Position numbers and translations under genes: made by a program
Source: Streptococcus sp. bf_0095
GTDB lineage: Bacteria; Bacillota; Bacilli; Lactobacillales; Streptococcaceae
Direction of reading: 5' to 3'
DNA: 64,000 nucleotides
Assembly: GCF_004166885.1 (NCBI RefSeq)
Contig: NZ_RCYU01000001.1
Location: 620,001-684,000, forward strand
Notes under the pieces: model-generated
What the model saw: the letters and a program-made list of their open reading frames with translations, nothing else
The model's database searches: none
What the model was told of the DNA's origin: nothing
Shown: positions 28,387 through 39,032 of the stretch, in pieces
Numbering within the stretch: the first letter of the stretch is position 1
How the letters are laid out: the number at the start of each line of letters is the position of its first letter

Positions 28387-29190
28387 TTATCCAAAGTGAC
28401 CCGATACATAATCGTTGGTCGATTGCAATTTCGCATTTTGGAAAATATTCGAAGTCTTATCGTACTCGATGAGGTTTCCAAGGTAGAAGAAACCGGTATA
28501 ATCACTAGCACGCGCTGCTTGTTGCATACTGTGTGTCACGATGACAATCGTGTAATCCTTCTTCAACTCCAGCATGGTTTCTTCTAATTGCGCTGTTGCG
28601 ATCGGGTCTAAGGCTGAGGCTGGCTCATCCATGAGCAAAATCTCTGGTTTAACGGAGATGGCACGGGCAATACAAAGGCGTTGCTGTTGACCTCCTGAGA
28701 GCGTCAAAGCAGACTTGTGCAAGTCATCCTTGACCTGATCCCAGAGGGCTGCTTGCTTCAAGGATTTTTCTACGATTTCATCCAAGACCTTCTTGTCTTT
28801 GACTCCTGCCCGTTCGTGAGGGAAGGTAATATTGCGGTAGATAGACTTCGCAAATGGATTTGGTCGTTGGAAGACCATCCCGATATGCTTTCTCATTTCA
28901 TAGACATTGATATCTGGTCGGTTGACATCAATCCCTTCGTACCAGATCTCACCAGTCACACGCGCAATATCAATGGTATCGTTCATTCGGTTCAAACTTC
29001 TAAGATAGGTGGACTTCCCTGATCCAGAAGGACCAATCAAGGCTGTAATCTTATTCTTTTCAAACTGCATGTCGACGCCTTTGATGGACTCGTTATTTCC
29101 ATAATAGACATGCAAATCTTTGGTAGATAGGACCACCTTTTCTTCAGGAAAAGTAATGATGTGTCTCTCATCCCAATTGTATTTTGACAT
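28387..29190 (-). CDS. pstB1: Phosphate ABC importer ATPase PstB (first copy)
   Basis: Canonical PstB of 267 residues with Walker [10 protein letters not shown], signature LSGGQQQRL, Walker [13 protein letters not shown] and the switch His in [10 protein letters not shown]. The N-terminal extension (about 15 residues before [13 protein letters not shown]) is longer than in PstB2. It is 11 bp after pstA, with a GGAG ribosome site inside the gap, in the order pstS-C-A-B1-B2-phoU. Confidence 0.95.
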   Translation of the reverse strand: MSKYNWDERHIITFPEEKVVLSTKDLHVYYGNNESIKGVDMQFEKNKITALIGPSGSGKSTYLRSLNRMNDTIDIARVTGEIWYEGIDVNRPDINVYEMRKHIGMVFQRPNPFAKSIYRNITFPHERAGVKDKKVLDEIVEKSLKQAALWDQVKDDLHKSALTLSGGQQQRLCIARAISVKPEILLMDEPASALDPIATAQLEETMLELKKDYTIVIVTHSMQQAARASDYTGFFYLGNLIEYDKTSNIFQNAKLQSTNDYVSGHFG

Positions 29191-29201
29191 TTCTTCTCCT
29201 T

Positions 29202-30086
29202 TTATGCTGAGGTTAATTTCTTATGGAGGTAAGTACCGAGCTTACGTGCTCCAAAGTTGAATATCAAAATGAAGATCAACAAAACTGCTGCAGAACCAGC
29301 GGATACTTCAATAGCATCTGGAATGGTTCCTTCACTATTGACCTTCCAAATATGGACCGCTAGTGTTTCTGCTTGACGGAAAATAGAAATCGGACTGGTT
29401 ACACTGAAGAGGTTCCAGTTACTCCAATCCAAGGCTGGGGCAGACTGACCGGCTGTATAAATCAAGGCTGCTGCTTCCCCGAAAATCCGTCCAGAAGCCA
29501 GTACGACACCCGTAATAATACTTGGCAAGGCTTCTGGTACCACTACGTGAATCACGGTTTCCCAACGAGAGATTCCAAGAGCAAGCCCAGCTTCTCTTTG
29601 TGTATGGTGGACGTTTTGCAAACTATCTTCAATGTTCCGTGTCATCTGTGGCAAGTTAAAGACTGTCAAGGCCAAGGCACCAGAAATAATCGAGAAGCCA
29701 TATTGGAACTGCACTACAAAGACCAAATAGCCAAAGAGACCAACTACAACTGATGGTAGGGAAGACAAGATTTCAATACAGGTCCGAACCAAATTGGTCA
29801 ATGGGCCCTTCTTGGCATACTCTGACAAGTAGATCCCTGCCCCCAAAGAAAGTGGGAAGGAAATAATCAAGGTAATGACTAAGAGGAAGAAGGAATTATA
29901 AAGCTGAATCCCAATCCCTCCACCTGCTTGGTAAGAAGAGGATTTGCTGGTCAAGAAAGTCCAAGACACATGCGGCAACCCTCTAAGTAAGATATAGAGA
30001 ATCAAAGAAGCAAGAATAGTGACAATAATTCCAGCAATAGCATAGAGAACCCCTGTCGCTATCTTATCTATTTTTTTAGCGTGCAT
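29202..30086 (-). CDS. pstA: Phosphate ABC importer permease PstA
   Basis: Inner-membrane channel subunit with about six hydrophobic segments, 294 residues. The permease coupling loop reads REAGLALGISRWETVIHVVVP, and ASGRIFGEAAALIYTAG is the conserved region near it. Its start overlaps the end of pstC by 11 bases, so the permeases are translationally coupled. Confidence 0.94.
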   Translation of the reverse strand: MHAKKIDKIATGVLYAIAGIIVTILASLILYILLRGLPHVSWTFLTSKSSSYQAGGGIGIQLYNSFFLLVITLIISFPLSLGAGIYLSEYAKKGPLTNLVRTCIEILSSLPSVVVGLFGYLVFVVQFQYGFSIISGALALTVFNLPQMTRNIEDSLQNVHHTQREAGLALGISRWETVIHVVVPEALPSIITGVVLASGRIFGEAAALIYTAGQSAPALDWSNWNLFSVTSPISIFRQAETLAVHIWKVNSEGTIPDAIEVSAGSAAVLLIFILIFNFGARKLGTYLHKKLTSA

Positions 30087-30987
30087 AGTTCTTCTTACCT
30101 CTTTCTTTCGTGATCAATTTGATAACGCTGTTGAATGCCAAACTCATCAGCAAGAGCACCAAAGCAAGTGACCAGAGAACGTTGTTGTTAACTGTTCCCA
30201 TAACAGTATTTCCAATACCCATGGTCAAAATGGAGGTCAAGGTGGAAGCTGGAGTTGTTAAAGATGTTGGAACAACTGCTGAGTTTCCGACTACCATCTG
30301 AATAGCCAAGGCTTCCCCGAAGGCACGCGCCATCCCAAAGACAACTGCCGTAAAAATACCCGAGCGAGCTGCCTTTAAGGTGACATGCCAGATGGTTTGC
30401 CAGCGAGTCGCTCCCATAGCCATACTCGCTTCCCGGTAGTGACGAGGGACTGCCCGTAAGCTGTCTGTTGTCATAAAGGTCACTGTTGGGAGAATCATGA
30501 CAAAGAGGACAAAGACCCCTGACAAGATCCCAAATCCTGTCCCACCAAAGATGGAACGAACAAATGGAACCACTACTTGCAAACCAATAAATCCATATAC
30601 AACGGAAGGAATCCCTACCAACAATTCAATGGCTGGTTGTAAGAGACGAGATCCCTTAGGAGATACTTCTGTCATAAAGACTGCTGCACCAATGGCAAAA
30701 GGTGTCGCCACCAAAGCAGACAAAAGGGTTACAATGAAGGAACCCAAGATCATTGGCAAAGCCCCAAATTCTTTCCCTGACGGATTCCAAGTGGATCCGA
30801 AAAGGAAACTAAAGACATTGACCTTGTTGACAAAGAAGGTCGATAATCCCTTTTGGGCTACAAAAATCAAAATCAAAGCTACAACAAAGACAATTAAACT
30901 CATACAACAGAAGGTAATGGTTTTACCAAATTTTTCCAAACGAGAATTATTGGACTTTGCGAGCATTTTTTTTGCTACTTCGTTCAT
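30076..30987 (-). CDS. pstC: Phosphate ABC importer permease PstC
   Basis: Partner permease of PstA, 303 residues, about six membrane segments. It shows GIPSVVYGFIGLQVV, the coupling loop YREASMAMGATRWQTIW and ARAFGEALAIQMVVGN. It lies 17 bp downstream of pstS with the ribosome site TTAGGT. Confidence 0.94.
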   Translation of the reverse strand: MNEVAKKMLAKSNNSRLEKFGKTITFCCMSLIVFVVALILIFVAQKGLSTFFVNKVNVFSFLFGSTWNPSGKEFGALPMILGSFIVTLLSALVATPFAIGAAVFMTEVSPKGSRLLQPAIELLVGIPSVVYGFIGLQVVVPFVRSIFGGTGFGILSGVFVLFVMILPTVTFMTTDSLRAVPRHYREASMAMGATRWQTIWHVTLKAARSGIFTAVVFGMARAFGEALAIQMVVGNSAVVPTSLTTPASTLTSILTMGIGNTVMGTVNNNVLWSLALVLLLMSLAFNSVIKLITKERGKKNYAR

Positions 30988-31004
30988 TTTTTACCTAATT
31001 CTTC

Positions 31005-31871
31005 TTATTTCTTCGTAATGTTACCGTCAAGATCACGGCTGACTTTCATATCATTGATTGGGATATAGCCCATCTTACCAACGATTTCCTGCTGGACCTC
31101 ATCTGTCATCATATAATCCAAGAATTTCTTGGCCAATTTACTTGGCTCTCCCTTGGTATACATGTGTTCGTAGGACCAAATTGGCCAGTTATTATTCACC
31201 ACGTTTTCCTTAGTTGGTTCATAGCCATTTAACTTCATAGTTTTGACACTATCATCCACGTAGGTAAAAGCCAAATAAGAAATGGCACCTGGAGTCTGGG
31301 AAACAATGTTCTTCACCATTCCATTGGAATCCTGTTCCTGAGCCTGTTTAGGATCTTTCCCATTCATGATGATGTCATCGAATACGGCACGGCTACCGGA
31401 TCCTACTGCCCGGTTCACAATGGTAATTTCGAGATCCTCACCCCCCAATTGCTTCCAGTTGGTATATTCACCAGTAAAAATCTTACGCAATTGTTCAGTT
31501 GTCAAATCGTCTACGGAAATAGTCTTATTGGCAATGATGGCTGTTCCTGCTACTGCCACTTGATGGTCTACCAAGCTAGAAGCATCGATTCCATCTTTTT
31601 CCTCCGCAAAGAGGTCACTATTTCCAATATCCACAGCTCCCGATTGGACCTGAGAAAGACCTGTACCAGATCCGCCTCCTTGGACATTAACAATCTTACC
31701 GGGATGTTCTTCCACATAACGATCTACCACCCCTTCAACGAGCGGTTGTAGGGCTGTCGATCCAACAGCTGTAATCGCTTCTCCACGGTCAATCCAAGAT
31801 GCACAGGCAGATAGAGAAGCTGCAAGTGCTACTGTTGCTAGCCCAAGGACTAGCTTTTTGCATTTATTCAA
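31005..31871 (-). CDS. pstS: Phosphate-binding lipoprotein PstS
   Basis: Extracellular phosphate receptor of the importer, 288 residues, anchored through the lipobox ASLSAC. Phosphate-contact segments are [22 protein letters not shown] and [13 protein letters not shown]. The start codon is TTG at 31871, with AAGGAGA seven bases upstream and no better ATG. First gene of the pst operon. An extended -10 (TGTTATAGT) lies about 90 bases upstream on the minus strand; no Pho box could be defined. Confidence 0.94.
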   Translation of the reverse strand: MNKCKKLVLGLATVALAASLSACASWIDRGEAITAVGSTALQPLVEGVVDRYVEEHPGKIVNVQGGGSGTGLSQVQSGAVDIGNSDLFAEEKDGIDASSLVDHQVAVAGTAIIANKTISVDDLTTEQLRKIFTGEYTNWKQLGGEDLEITIVNRAVGSGSRAVFDDIIMNGKDPKQAQEQDSNGMVKNIVSQTPGAISYLAFTYVDDSVKTMKLNGYEPTKENVVNNNWPIWSYEHMYTKGEPSKLAKKFLDYMMTDEVQQEIVGKMGYIPINDMKVSRDLDGNITKK

Positions 31872-32001
31872 TGTAAGTCTCCTTGAATCAAAATCAAATA
31901 TCGTTTAAATGTTATCTCTAAACACTTGGTCATCTTCTAGTATTCTAGCAAGAATCACTCTATTTCCACTATAACATAGAAAGACCGCATTTCCTAATAA
32001 T

Positions 32002-33306
32002 TTATCTAAATCTCAAGCCTTTTGGAAAGAAATTTTTTAACGTTCGTCCCGTTACTTTTGCAAAGCCCAAACCATTGCCTCCAGCCAGGACCTGATACCA
32101 TCCATTTGCGTAATCTTGCTCCAACTGAATGGTCTCTCCAGCCACGTACTTACTAAAGTCTGGATCCGACAAGCTGACTGATTTTTTCACTTGATCTGGT
32201 TTCAGAGCTAGGCCCAGAGCAAAGCTAGGTTCAAAGCGATTTTTCTTAAAGGTGCCAAGGTGCAAGCCATTGCGAGCAATCTTGACCTTTTTCAAATCAG
32301 GAAGTCCAGATGGTAAGAAATAAAGCTGATCTCCAAAACATTGGTAGAGACCCTCCAAGTCGATGGCTAAGCGGTCCTTGGCAAAAGCTTGCCACAACTT
32401 CTTCTGCTCAGCCGTTAGATTGGAACGTCCTTCCTTGAACTTCTTAACTTCAGGCTCTCCGTGATAAAGGAATTTAGCAACAAATTGCCCTTCACCCTTG
32501 AAATGATGAGGATACATACGGGCCGTTTCAGGATGTCCGATCCCTTCTACCATACCATTAATTTTTTCAATCGGTAGCAATTCTAGTTCATATTCTTCTA
32601 AAAGCCAAGAGACAATCTCTTCGTTCTCTTCCGGAGCCCAGGTACAAGTCGAATAAACTAGCTGCCCCCCTGGTGCCAGCATCTTGATAGCATCTGTTAA
32701 GATATCTCTTTGAAGACTTGCGCATTGAGCTGGATAATCTGGATTCCAGTAGTCCATGGCATCTGGCTGCTTCCGGAACATTCCTTCACCAGAGCATGGT
32801 GCATCCAAAACAATCAGATCGAAAAAGGCTGGGAAAACCTTTGCCAAACGTTCGGCTGATTCATTGGTCACCACGACGTTACGAGCACCAAAGCGTTCAA
32901 CATTCTCGACCAGAATCTTGGAGCGTCCCTTGTGAATCTCATTAGAAATAAGGAGGCCTTGATTGCCTAAATAAGAGAGCAAGTGAGTCGTCTTTCCACC
33001 AGGGGCTGCCGCAAGATCCAAGACCTTCATACCCGGACTGGGATGCGCTACTTGAGCCACCATTTGGGCAGCGGGTTCTTGCGAGTAGACCAAACCTGTG
33101 ACATGGGCAATGGATTTCCCCGATACCTTACCATAGTAACTCCAAGGCATGCCTGGAATGGGCTCATCGCCTCTGATTTGCACTTCCTTTAATGGATTGG
33201 TTCGATAGGCAGAAACGGCTGGTTCATCAAAAGTTTGAAAGAAGGCTTCAGCCTCTTCTCCAAGTAATTGGCGATACTTTTCTTTAAATCCTTGAGGAAA
33301 GGTCAT
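32002..33306 (-). CDS. RsmF-type rRNA (cytosine-5)-methyltransferase
   Basis: SAM-dependent RNA methylase of the RsmB/Nop2/RsmF group, 434 residues. The SAM motif is VLDLAAAPGGKTTHL, the first Cys motif LDAPCSGEGMFRK, and the catalytic Cys sits in YSTCTWAPEENE. The C-terminal region has the RsmF-type PUA-like domain (from about residue 290). Its ATG overlaps the stop of the phosphatase gene as ATGA. Target cytosine not determinable here. Confidence 0.9.
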   Translation of the reverse strand: MTFPQGFKEKYRQLLGEEAEAFFQTFDEPAVSAYRTNPLKEVQIRGDEPIPGMPWSYYGKVSGKSIAHVTGLVYSQEPAAQMVAQVAHPSPGMKVLDLAAAPGGKTTHLLSYLGNQGLLISNEIHKGRSKILVENVERFGARNVVVTNESAERLAKVFPAFFDLIVLDAPCSGEGMFRKQPDAMDYWNPDYPAQCASLQRDILTDAIKMLAPGGQLVYSTCTWAPEENEEIVSWLLEEYELELLPIEKINGMVEGIGHPETARMYPHHFKGEGQFVAKFLYHGEPEVKKFKEGRSNLTAEQKKLWQAFAKDRLAIDLEGLYQCFGDQLYFLPSGLPDLKKVKIARNGLHLGTFKKNRFEPSFALGLALKPDQVKKSVSLSDPDFSKYVAGETIQLEQDYANGWYQVLAGGNGLGFAKVTGRTLKNFFPKGLRFR

Positions 33307-34076
33307 GCGTTTTTTCCTTTCGTCAAAAAAGGTTGAATTTCATCTAGTTTACAAGTCGGCACCATCATAATGGGCTCCAAGGTCTCATAGTTGGGTTCTT
33401 TCCCTTCCAAGGTCAGGACCGAGTAACCTAGACACTCGCCCATAATGGCAGCAGCAGCATAATCCCAAGGCCAGATATAGCTAAAGTAGCCTAAAATACC
33501 ACCAGATAGAATCTTGGTAAAGCTGATACCAGCGCTCCCATAGACTCGAATCCCCAAGCACTCTGCTCCCAGATCCGCCATGCCCCAAGCGTTGGATTTG
33601 AGCATGCCAACATTGGAAGCCACTAATAAGTCCCCAAGAGGCCGATTTTGAAATGGTTTCAGTTCTTTGTCATTGCAAAAGACTCCAAAATCCTTTCCAC
33701 CAAAAAAGAGATGGTCGCGCATGACATCATAGATCAAGCCAAACTGGCCAATCCCTTCTTCAAAATAGGCAACCATTACAGCAAAATCTTCTTTTTGGGT
33801 CACAAAATTATTGGTCCCATCAATGGGATCAATCACCCAGACCTTGCCGGAGTGAATAGGCGCACGAAGCTCATCTTCTTCAGCGAAAATTTGGTCTTCT
33901 GGATAAGCTTCTAATATCTTATGGACTAAGGTTGCTTGCACTTTCTGATCCATCTGAGTCACCAAATCCGTCGGATTTGTTTTGACAGTAATCGCTAGCT
34001 GGTCATGTAAGTGTTCTCTTAGATAGCTTCCTGCTTCTTTGACAATGGTCTTAGCAAATTCTAATTTATTGATCAA
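33303..34076 (-). CDS. Inositol monophosphatase family protein
   Basis: Mg-dependent phosphatase of the IMPase/FBPase fold, 257 residues. Metal-site motifs are [19 protein letters not shown] and [12 protein letters not shown]. The frame is open far upstream, but the homologous region starts at [15 protein letters not shown] at 34076 with AAGGATGG eight bases upstream is the most plausible start and overlaps the UPF0223 gene by 11 bases. Possible substrates are inositol-P, 3'-phosphoadenosine-P or nucleotides. Confidence 0.85.
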   Translation of the reverse strand: MINKLEFAKTIVKEAGSYLREHLHDQLAITVKTNPTDLVTQMDQKVQATLVHKILEAYPEDQIFAEEDELRAPIHSGKVWVIDPIDGTNNFVTQKEDFAVMVAYFEEGIGQFGLIYDVMRDHLFFGGKDFGVFCNDKELKPFQNRPLGDLLVASNVGMLKSNAWGMADLGAECLGIRVYGSAGISFTKILSGGILGYFSYIWPWDYAAAAIMGECLGYSVLTLEGKEPNYETLEPIMMVPTCKLDEIQPFLTKGKNA

Positions 34077-34344
34077 TCGAAAACCATCCTTCCCCTTTTT
34101 CTTTCGCAACTTTGGTTGCGCGGTAAAGTGAGTAGCCACTGACCTCTTCAAATTCCTTGCCCAGACGCTTTTCTTCGCCAATACTTGGGACAACTTTCTT
34201 AAAGGCCTTATAGGCTTCTAGGTAGATGCGGGCATCTGCCTTTTGTTCATAGGCTTGTTCAACCTGATTAAAAAAAGAAAGCACCGAAGCAAGCTCTTCA
34301 GTGCTCCACGATAAATCGAGTGGGTAACTATAATTCTTATTCAT
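34066..34344 (-). CDS. UPF0223 family protein
   Basis: 92-residue cytoplasmic helical protein of unknown function with the family pattern [19 protein letters not shown] at the N-terminus and [19 protein letters not shown] in the middle. It starts one base after the spx stop and overlaps the phosphatase, so spx, UPF0223, IMPase and the methyltransferase form one tight unit. Confidence 0.9.
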   Translation of the reverse strand: MNKNYSYPLDLSWSTEELASVLSFFNQVEQAYEQKADARIYLEAYKAFKKVVPSIGEEKRLGKEFEEVSGYSLYRATKVAKEKGEGWFSIDQ

Positions 34345-34345
34345 A

Positions 34346-34747
34346 TTAATGGATCTCCGCTCTTAATGTAGCAGATCTTAACTCTTCCTTACGATATCCT
34401 CGAGGAAGAAATGCGCGGATTTCGTCCTCATTGAAACCAATTTGCATCCGTTTCTTGTCTAGAATAATTGGGCGACGCAAAAGACTAGGATTTTCCTCAA
34501 TGAGCTTAATCAAAGCAGAAATCGATAAATCCTCTACATCAACATTTAACTTCTGAAAAATTTTAGAACGAGTTGAAATAATATCGTCTGTACCGTTCTC
34601 AGTTAGAGCTAAAATATTACGCAACTCCTCAGTTGTTAGAGGACTCGTCATAATATTGTGTTCCTTAAAAGGAACCTCATGTTTTTCTAACCAAGCCCGG
34701 GCCTTCCGACAGGATGTACAACTCGGAGACAAAAATAATGTAATCAT
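34346..34747 (-). CDS. spx: Spx-family redox regulator
   Basis: ArsC-fold protein that binds the RNA polymerase alpha C-terminal domain and reprograms transcription under thiol stress. The redox switch C10-T-S-C13 is in [11 protein letters not shown], followed by [11 protein letters not shown] and [21 protein letters not shown]. 133 residues from the ATG at 34747; an ATG nine codons earlier lacks family similarity. Streptococci usually carry two Spx proteins, and which one this is cannot be said. Confidence 0.92.
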   Translation of the reverse strand: MITLFLSPSCTSCRKARAWLEKHEVPFKEHNIMTSPLTTEELRNILALTENGTDDIISTRSKIFQKLNVDVEDLSISALIKLIEENPSLLRRPIILDKKRMQIGFNEDEIRAFLPRGYRKEELRSATLRAEIH

Positions 34748-34837
34748 GTTCTTCTCTTCTTTTTTTGGACACACTTAGCTAACTCTATTATACAAAATTA
34801 TTCGGTGCTTGCATAGTGATTTTTGAATTTAGACAAA

Positions 34838-34864
34838 GAAAATTCTCCCCTTAAGGGAGAATTT
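34838..34864 (-). terminator. Terminator after ribF
   Basis: AAATTCTCCC / GGGAGAATTT, a 10-bp perfect stem with a five-base loop, then TCTTTG on the minus strand, ten bases past the ribF stop. Confidence 0.75.
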
Positions 34865-34874
34865 CTAACAAAAG

Positions 34875-35792
34875 TTATCTGGTCCATTGACGAGCTATGA
34901 TCTCATCCTGACGCAGTTGCTCCACAAGCGCTTCTACACTGTCAAATTTGACCATTTCTCGAATCTTGTCTAACCAAAAAATCCGAATCGTATGTCCATA
35001 AATATCTTTTGAAAAATCAAAGATATTGGCTTCAAAGCGAAGTTCCGTCCCATCAAAGGTCGAGTTTTTACCTACAGAGGCCATCCCACGATGACGCTTC
35101 CCTAGCACTTCTACTTCGACGACATAAACACCATCTTGAGGAAGATGTGTCCGATCGATAGGTGCAAGATTGGCTGTTGGAAAACCAATGGTTCGACCTC
35201 TTGCATCCCCATGAACGACAATACCACGACTGGATAGGGGATAGCCTAAAAGATTGGCTGCTTCTTTGACCTGGCCTGATGAAATAGCCTGCCGAATACG
35301 GGTCGAGCTGATTTTTTCTCCCTGGTCTAGGACAGGGGGAACCACTATGACTTGGCCTTTAAAATAGGTCTCCAAATCACTAGCTACTTTCTTGTCACTA
35401 CCAAAGCTATAATCAAATCCTGCCACTAAGACACGCGCTCGAAGTGATGTTAGGTAGGTAGCAACGAATTCTTCAGCAGTATGAGCCGCAAAATCACTGG
35501 TAAAATCAATGAGATAAAGATCATCTACTCCAAGTTCTTCCATTCGTTTAAAGCGTTCCTCTGGATTTTGAAGGTGGAGGAGTAATTCTGGTTGGTAACG
35601 GGCAAAGGCCAATTTTGGAGATTCTGGAAAGGTCAAGACAGCTACTCGAAGTCCTTGCTCATCCGCAATGGCGCGAGCTGTCCGAAATAGCTCCTGATGC
35701 CCTCTGTGAAGACCGTCAAAATAGCCCAAGACAAGAACTGTATCTGCTTGAGCTTTTATTTCTTTTTCACTAGTTACATAACAAATGTTCAT
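34875..35792 (-). CDS. ribF: Bifunctional riboflavin kinase / FAD synthetase
   Basis: Makes FMN and FAD from riboflavin. The N-terminal adenylyltransferase has LGYFDGLHRGHQELF and ISSTRIRQAI; the C-terminal kinase has GDARGRTIGFPTANL. 305 residues from the ATG at 35792, two bases past the truB stop. The truB-ribF pairing is widespread in Firmicutes. The ribosome site is weak (GAAAG about 13 bases away), suggesting coupling to truB. Confidence 0.95.
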   Translation of the reverse strand: MNICYVTSEKEIKAQADTVLVLGYFDGLHRGHQELFRTARAIADEQGLRVAVLTFPESPKLAFARYQPELLLHLQNPEERFKRMEELGVDDLYLIDFTSDFAAHTAEEFVATYLTSLRARVLVAGFDYSFGSDKKVASDLETYFKGQVIVVPPVLDQGEKISSTRIRQAISSGQVKEAANLLGYPLSSRGIVVHGDARGRTIGFPTANLAPIDRTHLPQDGVYVVEVEVLGKRHRGMASVGKNSTFDGTELRFEANIFDFSKDIYGHTIRIFWLDKIREMVKFDSVEALVEQLRQDEIIARQWTR

Positions 35793-35796
35793 GAAT

Positions 35797-36693
35797 TTAT
35801 TGTAACACACTTTCTGTCAGAAAAACCTTGCGAGGTTTGTAAAGTTCTTCTCTTTTTTCTAAAATGGCCACTAATTTTCCTTGGTAAAAAGCAGCCAATT
35901 CTTTGGAGTCACTCTCAACCGGAATAAAGCGTCCCACTTGGACTTCGCCGACCTCTTCGACTGTCAGCTCCACTTTTTCCAAATCTCCGGTTCCAATTTC
36001 AAGTGGATGAAGGAAGCTCAAATCTCCTTGAGCAACTTTTTCAGCAAGTTCTTCCAAGGTTAGGGCATTTTCTAAGGACAAGCCAGCAGCACTGGTGCGT
36101 GTCAGATGGGACATGTGGGCCGCATAGCCCAGTTTCTGCCCTAAATCCACAGACAAGGTTCGGATATAGGTCCCCTTGCTGCATTTAACCCGGAAGCGAA
36201 AGCGGGCTAGTCCTTCTTCATAACGAATTTCGCTTGTGCGCGTGAATTCATAAATGTTCACCTGCCGAACTGGACGTTCCACTTCTTCTCCTGCACGCGC
36301 ATACTCATAGAGCTTACGCCCATTGACCTTGACCGCTGAATACATGGGTGGTACCTGTTCGATTTCTCCTACCATCTGGGCAATCATGCGGTCTACCTCT
36401 TCTGCATCCAAGGGGTCTTGCACAGGGGTCCGATCGACAACTTCTCCGCTGGCATCCTCCGTCGTGGTAGAAAACCCCAAAGTGATTTCTCCCTCATAGA
36501 TTTTGCCTTCATCCTGCATAAATTCAACCATTCGGGTCGCCTTTCCTACGGCAATCGGAAGCACTCCCACCACATCAGGATCCAGCGTTCCCCCATGGCC
36601 AATCTTCTTGGTACCTAAGATTTTTCTCAGTTTAAAAACCGCATCATGGGAGGTCATTCCTGCTTCTTTTTTTAAGTTGATAATTCCGTCCAT
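35797..36693 (-). CDS. truB: tRNA pseudouridine-55 synthase
   Basis: Forms the T-loop pseudouridine of tRNAs. The catalytic Asp lies in [16 protein letters not shown], with [13 protein letters not shown] further on. The open frame extends 140 codons upstream, but family similarity starts at [17 protein letters not shown]; the ATG at 36693 has AAAGAG eight bases upstream and gives 298 residues. Confidence 0.95.
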   Translation of the reverse strand: MDGIINLKKEAGMTSHDAVFKLRKILGTKKIGHGGTLDPDVVGVLPIAVGKATRMVEFMQDEGKIYEGEITLGFSTTTEDASGEVVDRTPVQDPLDAEEVDRMIAQMVGEIEQVPPMYSAVKVNGRKLYEYARAGEEVERPVRQVNIYEFTRTSEIRYEEGLARFRFRVKCSKGTYIRTLSVDLGQKLGYAAHMSHLTRTSAAGLSLENALTLEELAEKVAQGDLSFLHPLEIGTGDLEKVELTVEEVGEVQVGRFIPVESDSKELAAFYQGKLVAILEKREELYKPRKVFLTESVLQ

Positions 36694-36874
36694 CTGATTT
36701 GCTCTTTCTAACTCATGTGTGACCATCCGGGCCACCGACCCTTTATTATACCATGAAACGAGACTTCTTGTCCCTGTTTCCCCCTTCCTGATGAGCTTCC
36801 AAAAAATCCCGTAGCAGATTTCAGACTTTTTAAAATGGGTTTGATACAATAGAAAGCGAAAGAAGGTGTAACAT

Positions 36875-38191
36875 ATGTTAATGTATGATGTTATTGTGAT
36901 TGGATTTGGTAAAGCTGGTAAAACTCTTGCAGCGAAATTATCAAGCCAAGGAAAAAAAGTCGCTCTGATTGAAAAGAGCAAGTCTATGTATGGTGGTACT
37001 TGTATCAATATCGCTTGTATTCCAACTAAGACCTTGATCGTCGCAGCGGAAAAAGGCTTGGATTTTGAACAAGCTATGAGTGAAAAAAATGCGGTCACTA
37101 CTCGTCTCAACGGCAAGAACTACGCAACGATTGCTGGAACGGGTGTAGACATTATCGATGCGACAGCCCGCTTTGTGTCCAACAAGGTCATCGAAATTCA
37201 AGTTGGAGATGAAAAGGAAGAATTGACAGCTGAAACCATTATTATCAATACTGGTGCTGTGCCAACTATCCTTCCAATCCCAGGATTGGCTGAAAGTAAA
37301 TTTGCAGTGGATTCAACCGGTATTCAACGTTTGGAAAACCTACCAAAACGCCTGGGCGTCCTTGGTGGTGGACCAATCGGATTGGAATTCGCCCACCTCT
37401 ACAATACCTTGGGTAGCCAAGTAACAGTATTGGATGCTTCTGAAGCATTCTTGCCACGGATCGAGCCAAGCATCGCAGCTCTTGCAAAAGGCTACCTGGA
37501 AGAAGATGGTATTCAATTCTTGCAAGGCGTTCATACCCAAGAAATCAAAGATGGCCAAAACAGCTTAACCGTTGTAACGGATAAGGGAGACTTCGAGTTC
37601 GATATCCTTCTCTACGCAACAGGACGGAAGCCAAACACAGTTGGACTTGGTCTTGAAAACACAGATATCCAAGTCACTGATCGTGGGGCAATCCAAGTCA
37701 ACCGTCATTTGGAAACCAGCGTCCCTGGTGTCTTTGCAGTTGGGGATGTCAATGGTGGTCCTCAATTCACTTACATGTCACTCGATGACTTCCGCATTGT
37801 CTTCAACTATCTCACAGGTGATGGTAGCTACAATCTCGAAACTCGTAACAATTATGCGACAACACTCTTCATTGCTCCTCCACTTGCCCAAGTCGGCTTG
37901 ACTGAGCAAGAAGCACGTGACAAAGGGCTTCCAGTTGCTGTTAAAGAATTGCCAGTTGCTGCCATGCCTCGTGGACATGTTAATGCAGATCTTCGAGGTG
38001 CCTTCAAAGCCGTGGTCAACCCAGAAACCAAAGAAATCCTTGGAGCAACTCTCTTTGGAGAAGCTGCAGGCGAACTCATCAACCTGATTACCATGGCTAT
38101 GGACAACAAGATCCCTTATACTTACATCGCAAAACAAATCTTTACCCACCCAACCATGGCAGAAAACCTAAACGATCTCTTTGCGATTTAA
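36875..38191 (+). CDS. har: RclA/Har-type flavin disulfide reductase (probable hypothiocyanous acid reductase)
   Basis: Pyridine nucleotide-disulfide oxidoreductase of 438 residues. It has the FAD motif [13 protein letters not shown], redox cysteines C43 and C48 in [16 protein letters not shown](P) motif [13 protein letters not shown] motif [10 protein letters not shown] and the C-terminal HPTMAENL. The 4-residue spacing with C43/C48 matches E. coli RclA and the pneumococcal enzyme that reduces hypothiocyanous acid, an oxidant made by salivary peroxidase. Substrate is by homology. AAGGTG precedes the ATG, and an extended -10 (TGATACAAT) lies upstream. Monocistronic. Confidence 0.82.
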   Translation: MLMYDVIVIGFGKAGKTLAAKLSSQGKKVALIEKSKSMYGGTCINIACIPTKTLIVAAEKGLDFEQAMSEKNAVTTRLNGKNYATIAGTGVDIIDATARFVSNKVIEIQVGDEKEELTAETIIINTGAVPTILPIPGLAESKFAVDSTGIQRLENLPKRLGVLGGGPIGLEFAHLYNTLGSQVTVLDASEAFLPRIEPSIAALAKGYLEEDGIQFLQGVHTQEIKDGQNSLTVVTDKGDFEFDILLYATGRKPNTVGLGLENTDIQVTDRGAIQVNRHLETSVPGVFAVGDVNGGPQFTYMSLDDFRIVFNYLTGDGSYNLETRNNYATTLFIAPPLAQVGLTEQEARDKGLPVAVKELPVAAMPRGHVNADLRGAFKAVVNPETKEILGATLFGEAAGELINLITMAMDNKIPYTYIAKQIFTHPTMAENLNDLFAI

Positions 38192-38199
38192 ATAGAATA

Positions 38200-38231
38200 A
38201 AAACACTGGAAAATTTTTCCAGCGTTTTTTA
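38200..38231 (+). terminator. Terminator after har
   Basis: CACTGGAAA / TTTCCAGCG-type stem (one mismatch pair) with tail GTTTTTTAG, reaching the stop of the convergent hydrolase gene. Confidence 0.75.
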
Positions 38232-39029
38232 GTTTAAGAATTCACAGACAGCCTCTTGAAATGCTTTATTTTCTTCATAAAGAGCATGCCCAGAATGCTT
38301 TAGAATAAGGAGCTGACAACCCGAAATCGCTTTTGCCAGTTCCTTGGATCCGTCCATACCAATCACATCATCTTCAAGCGCACCAAGGATCAGGGTCGGA
38401 CAATGAATTTCTTTTAAGACCTCAAGGCTATTATGTTCCAGGCAAGACTGAGACTGAATGGCTATTCTATTTTCATCTTTGATTCGCCCCAAGCGACCCA
38501 TGATATTATAAAGCAACCGCCACTTTTGATAGCTCTTTTGCGTGTAGGAATGCTTGGCAATATCCAGCATGAGATGCTTAAAATTTCCAGATTGACTAAG
38601 TTTTTGCCAATGCTCAATTCGTTCTCTAGCAAGTTGACTAGGTTTTGCAGTGGTCACGGCTAAAATGAGCTTTTGAACCTTTTCAGGGAAATCCGCAGCT
38701 AGCCATTGGGCAATCATTCCACCTTGTGAAATCCCCATAACATAAGCGGTATCTAGGTTTAGTGTCTCCATTGCTTCTGCTACATCTGCTGCCATATCCC
38801 GCGTCGTATAGCCCTGCCTCAGCTCATTGATTCGAGAATAAACATAGATTTTATAGCGTTTAGCAAGTAAACGATAAGAGAGGGAAAAGAGCTGGGCCTT
38901 TCCTTTAACGGTCTGAAGCCCATCCCCCAAGCCTGGTATGATCACTAATGGTTGCTTACCTTTACCAAATGTCACATAGTCCATGGTTTTCCCATTCATG
39001 GACAAGGTAGCGTTCTTAGCTGAATACAA
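38229..39029 (-). CDS. Alpha/beta hydrolase
   Basis: Soluble alpha/beta-fold hydrolase of 266 residues. The oxyanion strand is LVIIPGLGDG, the nucleophile elbow GISQGG, a likely acid is in LILGALEDDVIG and the catalytic His in KHSGHALYEE. The start is TTG at 39029: the GGAG of its ribosome site overlaps the last codons of the DUF2130 gene and lies eight bases away. Three bases separate the two genes, so expression is coupled. Substrate unknown. Confidence 0.82.
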   Translation of the reverse strand: MYSAKNATLSMNGKTMDYVTFGKGKQPLVIIPGLGDGLQTVKGKAQLFSLSYRLLAKRYKIYVYSRINELRQGYTTRDMAADVAEAMETLNLDTAYVMGISQGGMIAQWLAADFPEKVQKLILAVTTAKPSQLARERIEHWQKLSQSGNFKHLMLDIAKHSYTQKSYQKWRLLYNIMGRLGRIKDENRIAIQSQSCLEHNSLEVLKEIHCPTLILGALEDDVIGMDGSKELAKAISGCQLLILKHSGHALYEENKAFQEAVCEFLN

Positions 39030-39032
39030 AGA

